A stretch of DNA of 6,827 nucleotides, taken from Actinomycetota bacterium (GTDB lineage Bacteria > Actinomycetota > Actinomycetes > S36-B12 > CAIYMF01). The stretch spans positions 1-6,827 of the forward strand of contig WLOZ01000095.1 in assembly GCA_009699025.1 (NCBI GenBank). The letters are read 5' to 3'. The notes beneath the pieces were generated by a model. The model saw only the letters and a list, made by a program, of their open reading frames with translations, made no database searches and had not been told where the DNA came from. Positions 1-6,827 of the stretch are shown piece by piece. The stretch's first letter is position 1; every line of letters starts with the position of its first letter. The position numbers and the translations under genes were made by a program.

Positions 1-82
1 GCGGCAGACGGCGGCCGTTGAGCGTGCTGCCGAGGGAGCCCTGATTGGTCGACCGGGTGGGCTCGGGAGTGGTGACGCTCAT
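1..82 (-). CDS. pstA: Phosphate ABC transporter permease PstA, N-terminal fragment (cut by window edge)
   Basis: Only the first 27 codons are in the window; the frame is open to the left edge. The visible peptide begins MSVTTPEPTRSTNQGSLGST and ends NGRRLP. It is a polar, disordered-looking cytoplasmic N-terminus with no membrane segment yet, as is common before the first helix of actinobacterial PstA. The ATG shares one base with the pstC stop (TGATG), so translation is probably coupled to pstC, and AGGGG lies 7 nt upstream. The identity rests mainly on position: pstA normally follows pstC and forms with it the membrane channel of the high-affinity phosphate importer, powered by PstB. The short peptide alone is not diagnostic. 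Confidence 0.8.
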   Translation of the reverse strand, partial: MSVTTPEPTRSTNQGSLGSTLNGRRLP

Positions 83-1065
83 CAGTTCGCCCCTGAGAAC
101 TCGGCGCGGCGTGCCACGATCCAGCGCGCGACCATATTGACGGCGAGCGTGATGACGAAGAGCACCAGCCCGGACGCGATGAGGGCCGACAGGCCGATGG
201 GCCCTGCCTCATTCCACTTCAGCGCGATGTTAGCCGCGAAGCTATTGCCCCCGGGCTCGGTGATGTGCCAGTTGATCGTGAAGGCGGCCGACAGGATCAG
301 GGCCACCGCGATGGTCTCGCCCAGCGCTCGGCCGAGCCCGAGCATCGCCGCAGAGATCATTCCGGGACGAGCGAAGGGGAAGACCGCCATGCGAACCATT
401 TCCCAACGGGTGGCCCCGAGAGCCAGCGCCCCCTCGATGTGCTCCCTCGGCACCTGGACGAAGACTTCGCGGCTCACTGCCGACACGGTAGGCAGCACCA
501 TGATGGCCAGCACGACGCCGGCGATGAACAAGCTCTTGGTGTAGATGTTGAGATCGTTCTGAAAGAGGGGGATCCAACCCAGGTACTCGTCGAGCCAACG
601 AGCCGTGCCCTCCATATTGGGCATGAGCACCGCGAGGCCCCAGAGGCCGAAGATGATCGAGGGCACGGCGGCCAGCAGGTCGGTGACAAAGGCCAGCGCG
701 GCGGCCACGGGTCGCGGAGCGTAGAAGGCGATGAAGAGGGCGATCCCAATACCCACCGGAACGGCCAGCAGCATGGCGATCGACGCGCTGATGGCAGTTC
801 CGAACAGCAGTGCGGCGATGCCGAACGTGGGGGGCTTGTCCTCGGGGAACCAGTCGGTGCTGGTGAAGAAGTTGGCGGAGTTGGCTTGGAGCGAGGGGAT
901 GGACTTCCACACTAGGAAGGCGCCGATGGCCCCCATGATGACCAGCACGGTGATGCCGGCCCCTGCGGCAAGCCCCTTGAAGGCCCTGTCGCCGGCACGT
1001 ACGCCGACCGTGCGGCTCTCCCTGCTCACGGGGGCTACGTCATCCGGGGGCGATGCCGTGCGCAT
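82..1065 (-). CDS. pstC: Phosphate ABC transporter permease PstC
   Basis: A 327-aa inner-membrane permease of the PstSCAB importer, which brings inorganic phosphate delivered by PstS across the membrane using ATP hydrolysed by PstB. About six hydrophobic segments are visible, near residues 31-55, 83-114, 120-148, 178-199, 237-262 and 291-315. The cytoplasmic EAA loop that docks on the ATPase lies around 211-235 (EGALALGATRWEMVRMAVFP). It is followed by the PstC/PstA-type signature GLGRALGETIAVAL at 243-256. The length is normal for the family. The ATG start is supported by GAGGAG 8 nt upstream and by a polar cytoplasmic N-terminus before the first helix. The gene follows pstS after 111 nt containing a strong hairpin, and its stop overlaps the pstA start. 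It is probably cotranscribed from the pstS promoter. The family call is secure. Confidence 0.97.
   Translation of the reverse strand: MRTASPPDDVAPVSRESRTVGVRAGDRAFKGLAAGAGITVLVIMGAIGAFLVWKSIPSLQANSANFFTSTDWFPEDKPPTFGIAALLFGTAISASIAMLLAVPVGIGIALFIAFYAPRPVAAALAFVTDLLAAVPSIIFGLWGLAVLMPNMEGTARWLDEYLGWIPLFQNDLNIYTKSLFIAGVVLAIMVLPTVSAVSREVFVQVPREHIEGALALGATRWEMVRMAVFPFARPGMISAAMLGLGRALGETIAVALILSAAFTINWHITEPGGNSFAANIALKWNEAGPIGLSALIASGLVLFVITLAVNMVARWIVARRAEFSGAN
90..94 (-). promoter_or_regulatory. Shine-Dalgarno of pstA
   Basis: AGGGG on the minus strand, 7 nt before the pstA ATG and inside the last codons of pstC. It supports the one-base stop/start overlap as the true pstA start. Confidence 0.55.
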
Positions 1066-1073
1066 CAGGGCTA

Positions 1074-1079
1074 CTCCTC
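1074..1079 (-). promoter_or_regulatory. Shine-Dalgarno of pstC
   Basis: GAGGAG on the minus strand, 8 nt before the pstC ATG. A strong separate ribosome site fits a gene that cannot rely on coupling, since pstS ends 111 nt upstream. Confidence 0.75.
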
Positions 1080-1121
1080 GCCAACGGGTGGATGGTGTCC
1101 GCAGAGTTGAGACTAGGGGAT

Positions 1122-1161
1122 TGAGGTGGCCCCGGCATCACGCGATGCCGGGGCCACCTCA
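1122..1161 (-). terminator. Perfect 18-bp hairpin between pstS and pstC (attenuator or mRNA-stabilising stem)
   Basis: The arms at 1122-1139 and 1144-1161 are exact reverse complements over 18 bp, very GC-rich, with a 4-nt loop. In the transcript the stem begins 15 nt after the pstS stop and ends 56 nt before the pstC start. No U-run follows on the minus strand (the next bases are ATCCCCTAGTC), so this is not a textbook intrinsic terminator, although actinobacterial terminators often lack one. The likely role, by inference, is partial termination and/or protection of the pstS mRNA 3' end, giving more binding protein than permease. The structure is certain; the function is not. Confidence 0.8.
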
Positions 1162-1176
1162 GCGAGTGCTGCGGGG

Positions 1177-2274
1177 CTAGGAAATCGAGGCCACCGCGGT
1201 TCGCACCTTGGTGAGCAGATCGCCGGTGATCGGCACGTAGCCGAAGGCGCTGAGCTCGCCTTGGGCTGCATCACTCGAGGTGTAGGTGAGGAAGGACTTC
1301 ACCAGCGCTGCCTGACCGGCCGCGAGACCCTTCTCGCAGGTGATCTCATACGTGACCAGTACCGCGGGGTACGAGTTCGCGGCCTGGGTGGCGTAATCGA
1401 TCTTGAGCGACAGATTGTTGCCCGTGCCTGTCACCTGGGCCGACGCGATGGTCAGCGCGGCGTTGCCCGAGCTGGGCTCGACCGGGCCCGAACCGTTGTC
1501 GATCCACGCGGCGCCGATGCCCGCGACGTCCTGCACGAACGACAACTCCACGTAGCCGATGGAGTTCGGGGTGGACTTGACCGAGGCCAGCACCTGGTCG
1601 GATCCCTTCGAGCCCTGACCGCCCGGAGCCTTCCACTCCTTGCCGGTGTCAAAGGTCCACGCCGTGCCCGCCGCGGCCACGAGCCACTTGGTGAAGTTGC
1701 CGGTGGTGCCCGATGAGTCGCTGCGATGGAACTGCGCGATGGAGGCGCTCGGCAGCGTGACACCGGGGTTGAGGGCGGCGATCTTCGGGTCGTCCCAGGT
1801 GGTGATCGCGTTCGCGAAGATACCGGCTGTGACCTCGGCGTTGAGGATCAGCTTGTCGACGCCGGCGAGGTTGTAGGCCAAGGCGATGGCGCCGCCGACC
1901 ATGGGGATGTTGAGGGCAGTGCCGGTGGCGCACCGCTTGTCGGCGGCCGGCTGCTCCTCCTCCTTGAGCGCGGAGTCTGAGCCGGCGAAGTCTGTCTGCG
2001 CGTTGGTGAAGTCGGTGATACCGGCGCCCGATCCGTTGGCGGTGTACTCGATGGTGCTGCCCGGGCAGTCGGTCTGGTAGGTGTTAATCCACTCGGTGAT
2101 GGCGTTCTTCTGGGCCGACGAGCCCGAGGCCTTGAGCGAGCCGGTCGCACAGTTAGTGGGCCCGCCGGAGGCACTCGTTGACGAGCCTCCGCCGCCGGAT
2201 GAGCCGCAGGCGGCGAGCGTGAGAGTTCCGGCAGCGAGGGCGAGTGCCACTCGAGCGGAGCGCGTGTTGAGCAC
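1177..2274 (-). CDS. pstS: Phosphate-binding lipoprotein PstS
   Basis: A 365-aa extracytoplasmic solute-binding protein that captures phosphate for the PstCAB importer. The N-terminus is a lipoprotein signal: basic residues at 5-8, a hydrophobic stretch at 9-22 and the lipobox LAAC with the acylated Cys at 23. A Gly/Ser-rich tether runs to about residue 40. Phosphate-contact motifs typical of PstS are visible: GSSAQ at 51-55, GSGAG at 81-85, DFAGSD at 95-100 and RSDSSGTTGNF at 184-194. Four further cysteines (42, 70, 115, 313) could form disulfides outside the cell. The start is GTG, chosen because GGAGG lies 5 nt upstream and the lipobox falls at the right distance. An in-frame ATG 54 codons upstream has no ribosome site and would run through the promoter repeats. 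Expression is probably induced by phosphate starvation through the upstream PHO-box array. Confidence 0.96.
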   Translation of the reverse strand: MLNTRSARVALALAAGTLTLAACGSSGGGGSSTSASGGPTNCATGSLKASGSSAQKNAITEWINTYQTDCPGSTIEYTANGSGAGITDFTNAQTDFAGSDSALKEEEQPAADKRCATGTALNIPMVGGAIALAYNLAGVDKLILNAEVTAGIFANAITTWDDPKIAALNPGVTLPSASIAQFHRSDSSGTTGNFTKWLVAAAGTAWTFDTGKEWKAPGGQGSKGSDQVLASVKSTPNSIGYVELSFVQDVAGIGAAWIDNGSGPVEPSSGNAALTIASAQVTGTGNNLSLKIDYATQAANSYPAVLVTYEITCEKGLAAGQAALVKSFLTYTSSDAAQGELSAFGYVPITGDLLTKVRTAVASIS

Positions 2275-2279
2275 AGGAT

Positions 2280-2284
2280 CCTCC
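2280..2284 (-). promoter_or_regulatory. Shine-Dalgarno that fixes the pstS GTG start
   Basis: GGAGG on the minus strand, 5 nt before GTG at 2272-2274. It selects this GTG over the in-frame ATG at 2434-2436, which has no comparable site. Part of this sequence (CTTCGGAG at 2281-2288) is the exact reverse complement of CTCCGAAG at 2346-2353 on the same strand. Confidence 0.8.
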
Positions 2285-2294
2285 GAAGGTGGGG

Positions 2295-2311
2295 TGTTCT
2301 TCCGTAGAACA
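2295..2311. repeat. Palindrome TGTTCT-N5-AGAACA in the pstS leader
   Basis: Perfect 6-bp inverted repeat with a 5-nt centre, TGTTCT at 2295-2300 and AGAACA at 2306-2311. It lies 21 nt upstream of the pstS start, probably within or next to the 5' leader. It could be an operator for a dimeric regulator or a small RNA hairpin. It is not the actinobacterial LexA box, which has the GAAC-N4-GTTC arrangement. No regulator can be named from sequence alone, and a palindrome this short can arise by chance. Confidence 0.4.
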
Positions 2312-2322
2312 GAACTGAGGTC

Positions 2323-2328
2323 AAGGTA
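2323..2328 (-). promoter_or_regulatory. Candidate -10 element of the pstS promoter
   Basis: TACCTT matches the TAnnnT core of sigma70-type -10 elements. It lies 28 nt (centre to centre about 40) downstream of the two best PHO repeats, with a -35 position near 2346-2351 that resembles no consensus, as expected for an activator-dependent promoter. It would start transcription near 2316. This is a weak call from a single hexamer. Confidence 0.35.
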
Positions 2329-2333
2329 ACCCG

Positions 2334-2388
2334 TACGTGTGACCGCTTCGGAGTCACTTAGTGAACGGGAGATGAACAGGGGAATTAC
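2334..2388 (-). promoter_or_regulatory. PHO-box-like array of 11-nt direct repeats upstream of pstS
   Basis: Two adjacent 11-nt units, GTTCATCTCCC (2367-2377) and GTTCACTAAGT (2356-2366), match the GTTCA-type direct repeat bound by the response regulator PhoP in Streptomyces, and resemble RegX3-type sites in mycobacteria. In the same 11-nt register lie weaker units: GTAATTCCCCT (2378-2388) before them, GACTCCGAAGC (2345-2355) after, then the better match GGTCACACGTA (2334-2344). The array sits 60-114 nt before the pstS start and just upstream of the candidate -10, the expected place for an activator that switches on pstSCA when phosphate is scarce. The core pair is well supported; the outer units are less certain. 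Confidence 0.78.
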
Positions 2389-2460
2389 GGCCGATGCTGT
2401 CCGCCTCGGGGAGGGCTGGCTTAGGAAGGAGGACATCCAGACCCGGGGAGGAGACGCCAG

Positions 2461-3429
2461 CTAGGGAGTGTGGTGCTCCACCGCGACAACGTTCACCGTC
2501 AGTTCTGCCTCACCCGGTGCGTCCGACACGCTGGCGGTGACGGTCCGATGCACCACCACGAAGCCACCTGCCGGCAGGTCGGGATTGATGTCGAGGACGC
2601 CCACGTCGCGTCGTAGCTGCTCGAAGAGCGAGGGCAGCACGGGACGGTGTGTGCACACCACCATGGGCGCGGGGTCGTTGAGCAACTCGGTGAACCGGCG
2701 CATCGCTGCCTTGCGCGCTCCGGCGAAGCCCTCCTCCGACAGCAGGGGTTCCTCCACGATGTCGATGCCGCGCTGATGGGCATGGGGAGCCACCGTGTCG
2801 AAACACCGGGTGTAGGGCGACGAATGAACGCGCGTGACCCCGTAGGCAGCCAGCACTGGCGCAATGTCCTGCGACTGGCGTTCGCCCACGCGGGTGAGCG
2901 GACGTGAGCTATCGGGGGGCGGCGACGCGAATCGCCGGGCGTACTCCGACCGCTTCTCGGCCTGGGCGTGGCGGAGGATGACCAGGGGTGAGGTGCCGCG
3001 CGGCTTCAGCGTTGCGCTGCGCACCAGGTCGGCGTCGCGAGGGTAGGTGAGCAAGGAAGGGGCTTGGGCGATGTCGACCCAGCGCACCTCGTCAACCTCG
3101 CGGTTGACCTCCCACGGTCCACGACCGACCACTCTGGCCAGCCAGTACGCGACCTCCTTGCCACGATCGCCCACGGGGTAGCGCTGCGTGGTGAGAGGGA
3201 CCCCGAGTACCACGTCGAAGCCAGACTCCTCGGCCGTCTCGCGCACTGCGGCAACGGCCACATGCTCGCCGCGCTCGAGCTTGCCCTTGGGCAGTGACCA
3301 GTCCTTGAGTTGGGTGCGGTGGATGAGCAGCACCTCCGGACCAGAGGGCGTCGACTCATCGTGGCTGCCGGGCCGCTCGCGAAGGCAGACCACTCCTGCA
3401 GCGCGGATGGAATCGTCGGAGGTGGCCAT
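2461..3429 (-). CDS. mutT1: MutT1-like Nudix hydrolase fused to a histidine phosphatase domain
   Basis: A 322-aa two-domain enzyme. Residues about 8-135 are a Nudix hydrolase with a perfect Nudix box at 49-71 (G49, E55, R63-E64, E67-E68, G70, Phe71). From about residue 148 there is a SixA-like histidine phosphatase with RHA at 153-155 (phospho-acceptor His154), SSPYTRC at 203-209 and the second catalytic His261 in CTHRP. Mycobacterial MutT1 has this architecture and size and removes 8-oxo-GTP and diadenosine polyphosphates; the same substrates are inferred here. In M. tuberculosis mutT1 also neighbours the ppk gene. The ATG lies 11 nt after the CYTH-CHAD stop and has no clear Shine-Dalgarno, so it may depend on reinitiating ribosomes. 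Starts further upstream would overlap the previous gene and lack ribosome sites too. No clear terminator follows the stop. Confidence 0.9.
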   Translation of the reverse strand: MATSDDSIRAAGVVCLRERPGSHDESTPSGPEVLLIHRTQLKDWSLPKGKLERGEHVAVAAVRETAEESGFDVVLGVPLTTQRYPVGDRGKEVAYWLARVVGRGPWEVNREVDEVRWVDIAQAPSLLTYPRDADLVRSATLKPRGTSPLVILRHAQAEKRSEYARRFASPPPDSSRPLTRVGERQSQDIAPVLAAYGVTRVHSSPYTRCFDTVAPHAHQRGIDIVEEPLLSEEGFAGARKAAMRRFTELLNDPAPMVVCTHRPVLPSLFEQLRRDVGVLDINPDLPAGGFVVVHRTVTASVSDAPGEAELTVNVVAVEHHTP

Positions 3430-3440
3430 AGCAATCAGGG

Positions 3441-5071
3441 CTAGCGCAGGGGTGAGCGTTGGTGGGCCTGCATGGCCCTTTCCCACACTGAGGGAAAGCG
3501 ATCGCGGGCGTCGCGCTCGCACTGCACCTCAATGCCGTGCAGGAGTCCGAGGCCCCAGCCCTCGGGTCCGCCGAGGCCGGGCTGATGGGCGAGGTCAACG
3601 ATCAGATCGCGGGCCACCGATGAGTCCTGATGCTCGCCGAGGAGCTCGGTGACATCCTCGAGCGACGTCGCGAGCAAAGTCGCCTCTGAGCCGAACACGG
3701 GCTCAAGCGCCTCAGCGGCGTATCGCGCCCTCTTGGCGGTAATGCGGGTTCGGTGCCATTGCTCGGCGGCGACGTCGTGGTCGAGCCCGCTGGCCTCGTC
3801 GCGCAGTTGGCTCCAGGCCTTCCACGACAGTTCGGGAAGAACCTTGCGGGCCGACCTGGTGGCGATCTCGGTGAACCGGGGCTCGCGTGCCGACGTCACG
3901 AGGTGCTCGAGTACCGCGAGGTAACGCGGCGAACCTAGCGCCGTGAGCGCAGACTCCCGTGAAGAGTCGAGCGCTTTCGTGAGTGTGTCGGTGACCAGCG
4001 AACGGGTTGCCTCTCTCGACGTGGGGTCGGGAATCTGGTCGCAGTGCGCAACGAGGCGCTTGAGCAGCACCTCGGTGTCGCGAATGAGCCCGAGTTCTTC
4101 AGCAACCCAGCCGAGGTCGTCGCGGAGGGAATCGGCCCAGTCGCGGTTGAGCAGGGGCCGAAAGGTTCGCAGCGAACTGCGCAGCCGTCGGGCCGCGACT
4201 CGCATTTGATGCACGGCGTCGGGTAGGTCGCGTCGCATGCGCACGTCGTTGAGCAGCAGACGGCGGGTCTGCGTGAGCAGATGGGCGTGCACAGCGACCG
4301 ATGACGGACCACGCGGAGTCGGGGCCGAGGGCACGGGAACGTCGGGTGGCGCCGTAGCGCGCGGCCCGAGGGCGTGTGCGGCCTTGCTGGTGGTGCCGGG
4401 CTCGGCCCCCGCTGCCTGGAGCACCGCCAGAATCGTGTCAAGGTCGGCGGCGGTGGCGTCCCTCGCCTCGACCTCGATCTCTCGGAATCGACCCGCCACG
4501 CGCTCGCCGTCGAGAACTGACACCACGTCGTCGACCAGTTCGGCGAGGAGCCTGTCGTCGGGGGATCGCAGGAGAAACGGGGTGCGCTCGGTGCGCAGCG
4601 CGGCCACCGGACGCAAACTCACTCCGCGAACGAGGGCGGTGACCAGGTGTGTGAGCTCTCGAGGCGGACTGATGGGCTCGCCGGCCGAGAGGGGCAACTG
4701 CACCTCATCGCGATCGCCCGAGTGCCCTCCGGCAACAGGAAGCTTGAGGTGCCAGCCCGCATCGCCGCCACCCTCGCGCCGTCGCAGGGTGATACCCCAG
4801 CGGGCGAGACGCAGGTCGTCGGTGTCGAAGTAGGTGGCCGACAGCACGATCGGCGGACGGGCCACAACGCGCGAGACCCCGGTGTTTTCGCCGACGATAG
4901 GAGGCATCGTGAAGAGGGCAGGGACCCTCAGCTTGCGCTCGATCTCACGTTCGGTGGTGGCAGCGGGAGGTGCAGGCACGTCTGGCTGTGGGGGCGGGGG
5001 GTCGCCATCCTCGGCCGGAATCAGAACCTGGTCGACCTCAACGGGCAGCTCCGAAGGAGCCTCGACGTCGG

Positions 5072-5075
<4 letters not shown>
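3441..5075 (-). CDS. CYTH-CHAD domain protein (predicted triphosphatase / polyphosphate-binding)
   Basis: A 544-aa protein in four parts: an acidic, proline-rich N-terminus (1-40), a CYTH or triphosphate-tunnel domain (about 42-235), a Pro/Ala linker (238-258) and a helical CHAD domain (about 260-540). CYTH residues expected for an active tunnel are visible: the ExExK signature as E44, E46, K48; basic residues R98-R100, K111, R161 and R164; the EIEVE strand at 199-203; and K231. CHAD shows its basic conserved segments, H289-x2-R-V with R296, R297 and R299, and [12 protein letters not shown] at 441-452. CHAD domains are known to bind inorganic polyphosphate, and CYTH-CHAD proteins such as E. 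coli YgiF hydrolyse triphosphate. The start ATG overlaps the ppk1 stop by 4 nt, so coupled synthesis with PPK1 is likely. A triphosphatase or polyphosphate-granule role is inferred; the exact substrate is unknown. Confidence 0.92.

Positions 5076-6827
<1,752 letters not shown>

Noticed and set aside
265..915. Long open frames on the plus strand across pstC, and similar ones opposite pstS, the CYTH-CHAD gene and ppk1.
   Set aside because: Their peptides are low-complexity and rich in Arg, Gly, Pro and His with no recognisable motif, as expected for antisense shadows of high-GC genes.
1110..1115. TAGTCT as a -10 of an independent pstC promoter.
   Set aside because: The expected -35 position falls inside the hairpin and does not resemble a consensus; a lone hexamer is not enough.
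2295..2311. LexA/SOS box at the GTTCT/AGAAC palindrome.
   Set aside because: The half-sites are in the opposite order and spacing from the actinobacterial GAAC-N4-GTTC box.
2275..2436. In-frame 54-codon N-terminal extension of PstS starting at the ATG at 2434-2436.
   Set aside because: It has no ribosome site, would put the lipobox deep inside the protein and overlaps the PHO repeats; the GTG at 2274 has GGAGG and a normal lipoprotein signal.
2389..2460. Intrinsic terminator after the mutT1-like gene.
   Set aside because: I found no stem of convincing length and no U-run on the minus strand between the stop and the PHO array.
3430..3522. 31-codon N-terminal extension of the MutT1-like protein.
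   Set aside because: It overlaps the end of the CYTH-CHAD gene and would add an Arg-rich shadow peptide; the ATG at 3429 begins right before the Nudix fold.

Overview
The window is about 6.8 kb of gene-dense, high-GC DNA with every gene on the minus strand. It looks like the chromosome of a high-GC actinobacterium. The reasons are the GC-rich codon use, a PPK1 / CYTH-CHAD / MutT1-like / PstS gene order that recalls Streptomyces and, in part, Mycobacterium, and a PHO-box-like array of GTTCA direct repeats with an 11-nt period before pstS. I cannot assign a genus. I see no mobile element, CRISPR array, tRNA or rRNA.

Read in the direction of transcription (right to left), the window opens inside ppk1, the polyphosphate kinase, whose N-terminus is off the right edge. 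The ppk1 stop overlaps the start of a 544-aa CYTH-CHAD protein (ATGA, 4-nt overlap). Eleven nt after that gene comes a 322-aa Nudix plus histidine-phosphatase protein of the MutT1 type. These three genes look like one operon for polyphosphate and nucleotide-phosphate handling.

A 186-nt intergenic region (2275-2460) then holds the likely Pho-regulated promoter: tandem 11-nt GTTCA-type repeats, a possible -10, a small palindrome and a strong Shine-Dalgarno for pstS. The high-affinity phosphate uptake operon follows: pstS (lipoprotein phosphate-binding protein), pstC (permease) and the first 27 codons of pstA, which leaves the window on the left. A perfect 18-bp hairpin sits between pstS and pstC and probably sets a higher level of pstS mRNA than of the permease mRNA. 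pstC and pstA overlap by one base (TGATG).

Together the genes capture phosphate (PstS, PstC, PstA), store it as polyphosphate (PPK1), bind or hydrolyse polyphosphate or triphosphate (CYTH-CHAD) and remove damaged or surplus nucleotides (MutT1-like). This is a coherent but largely known neighbourhood. I found no clearly new system. The most useful second looks are the PHO-box array, the intergenic hairpin and the biochemistry of the translationally coupled CYTH-CHAD protein.
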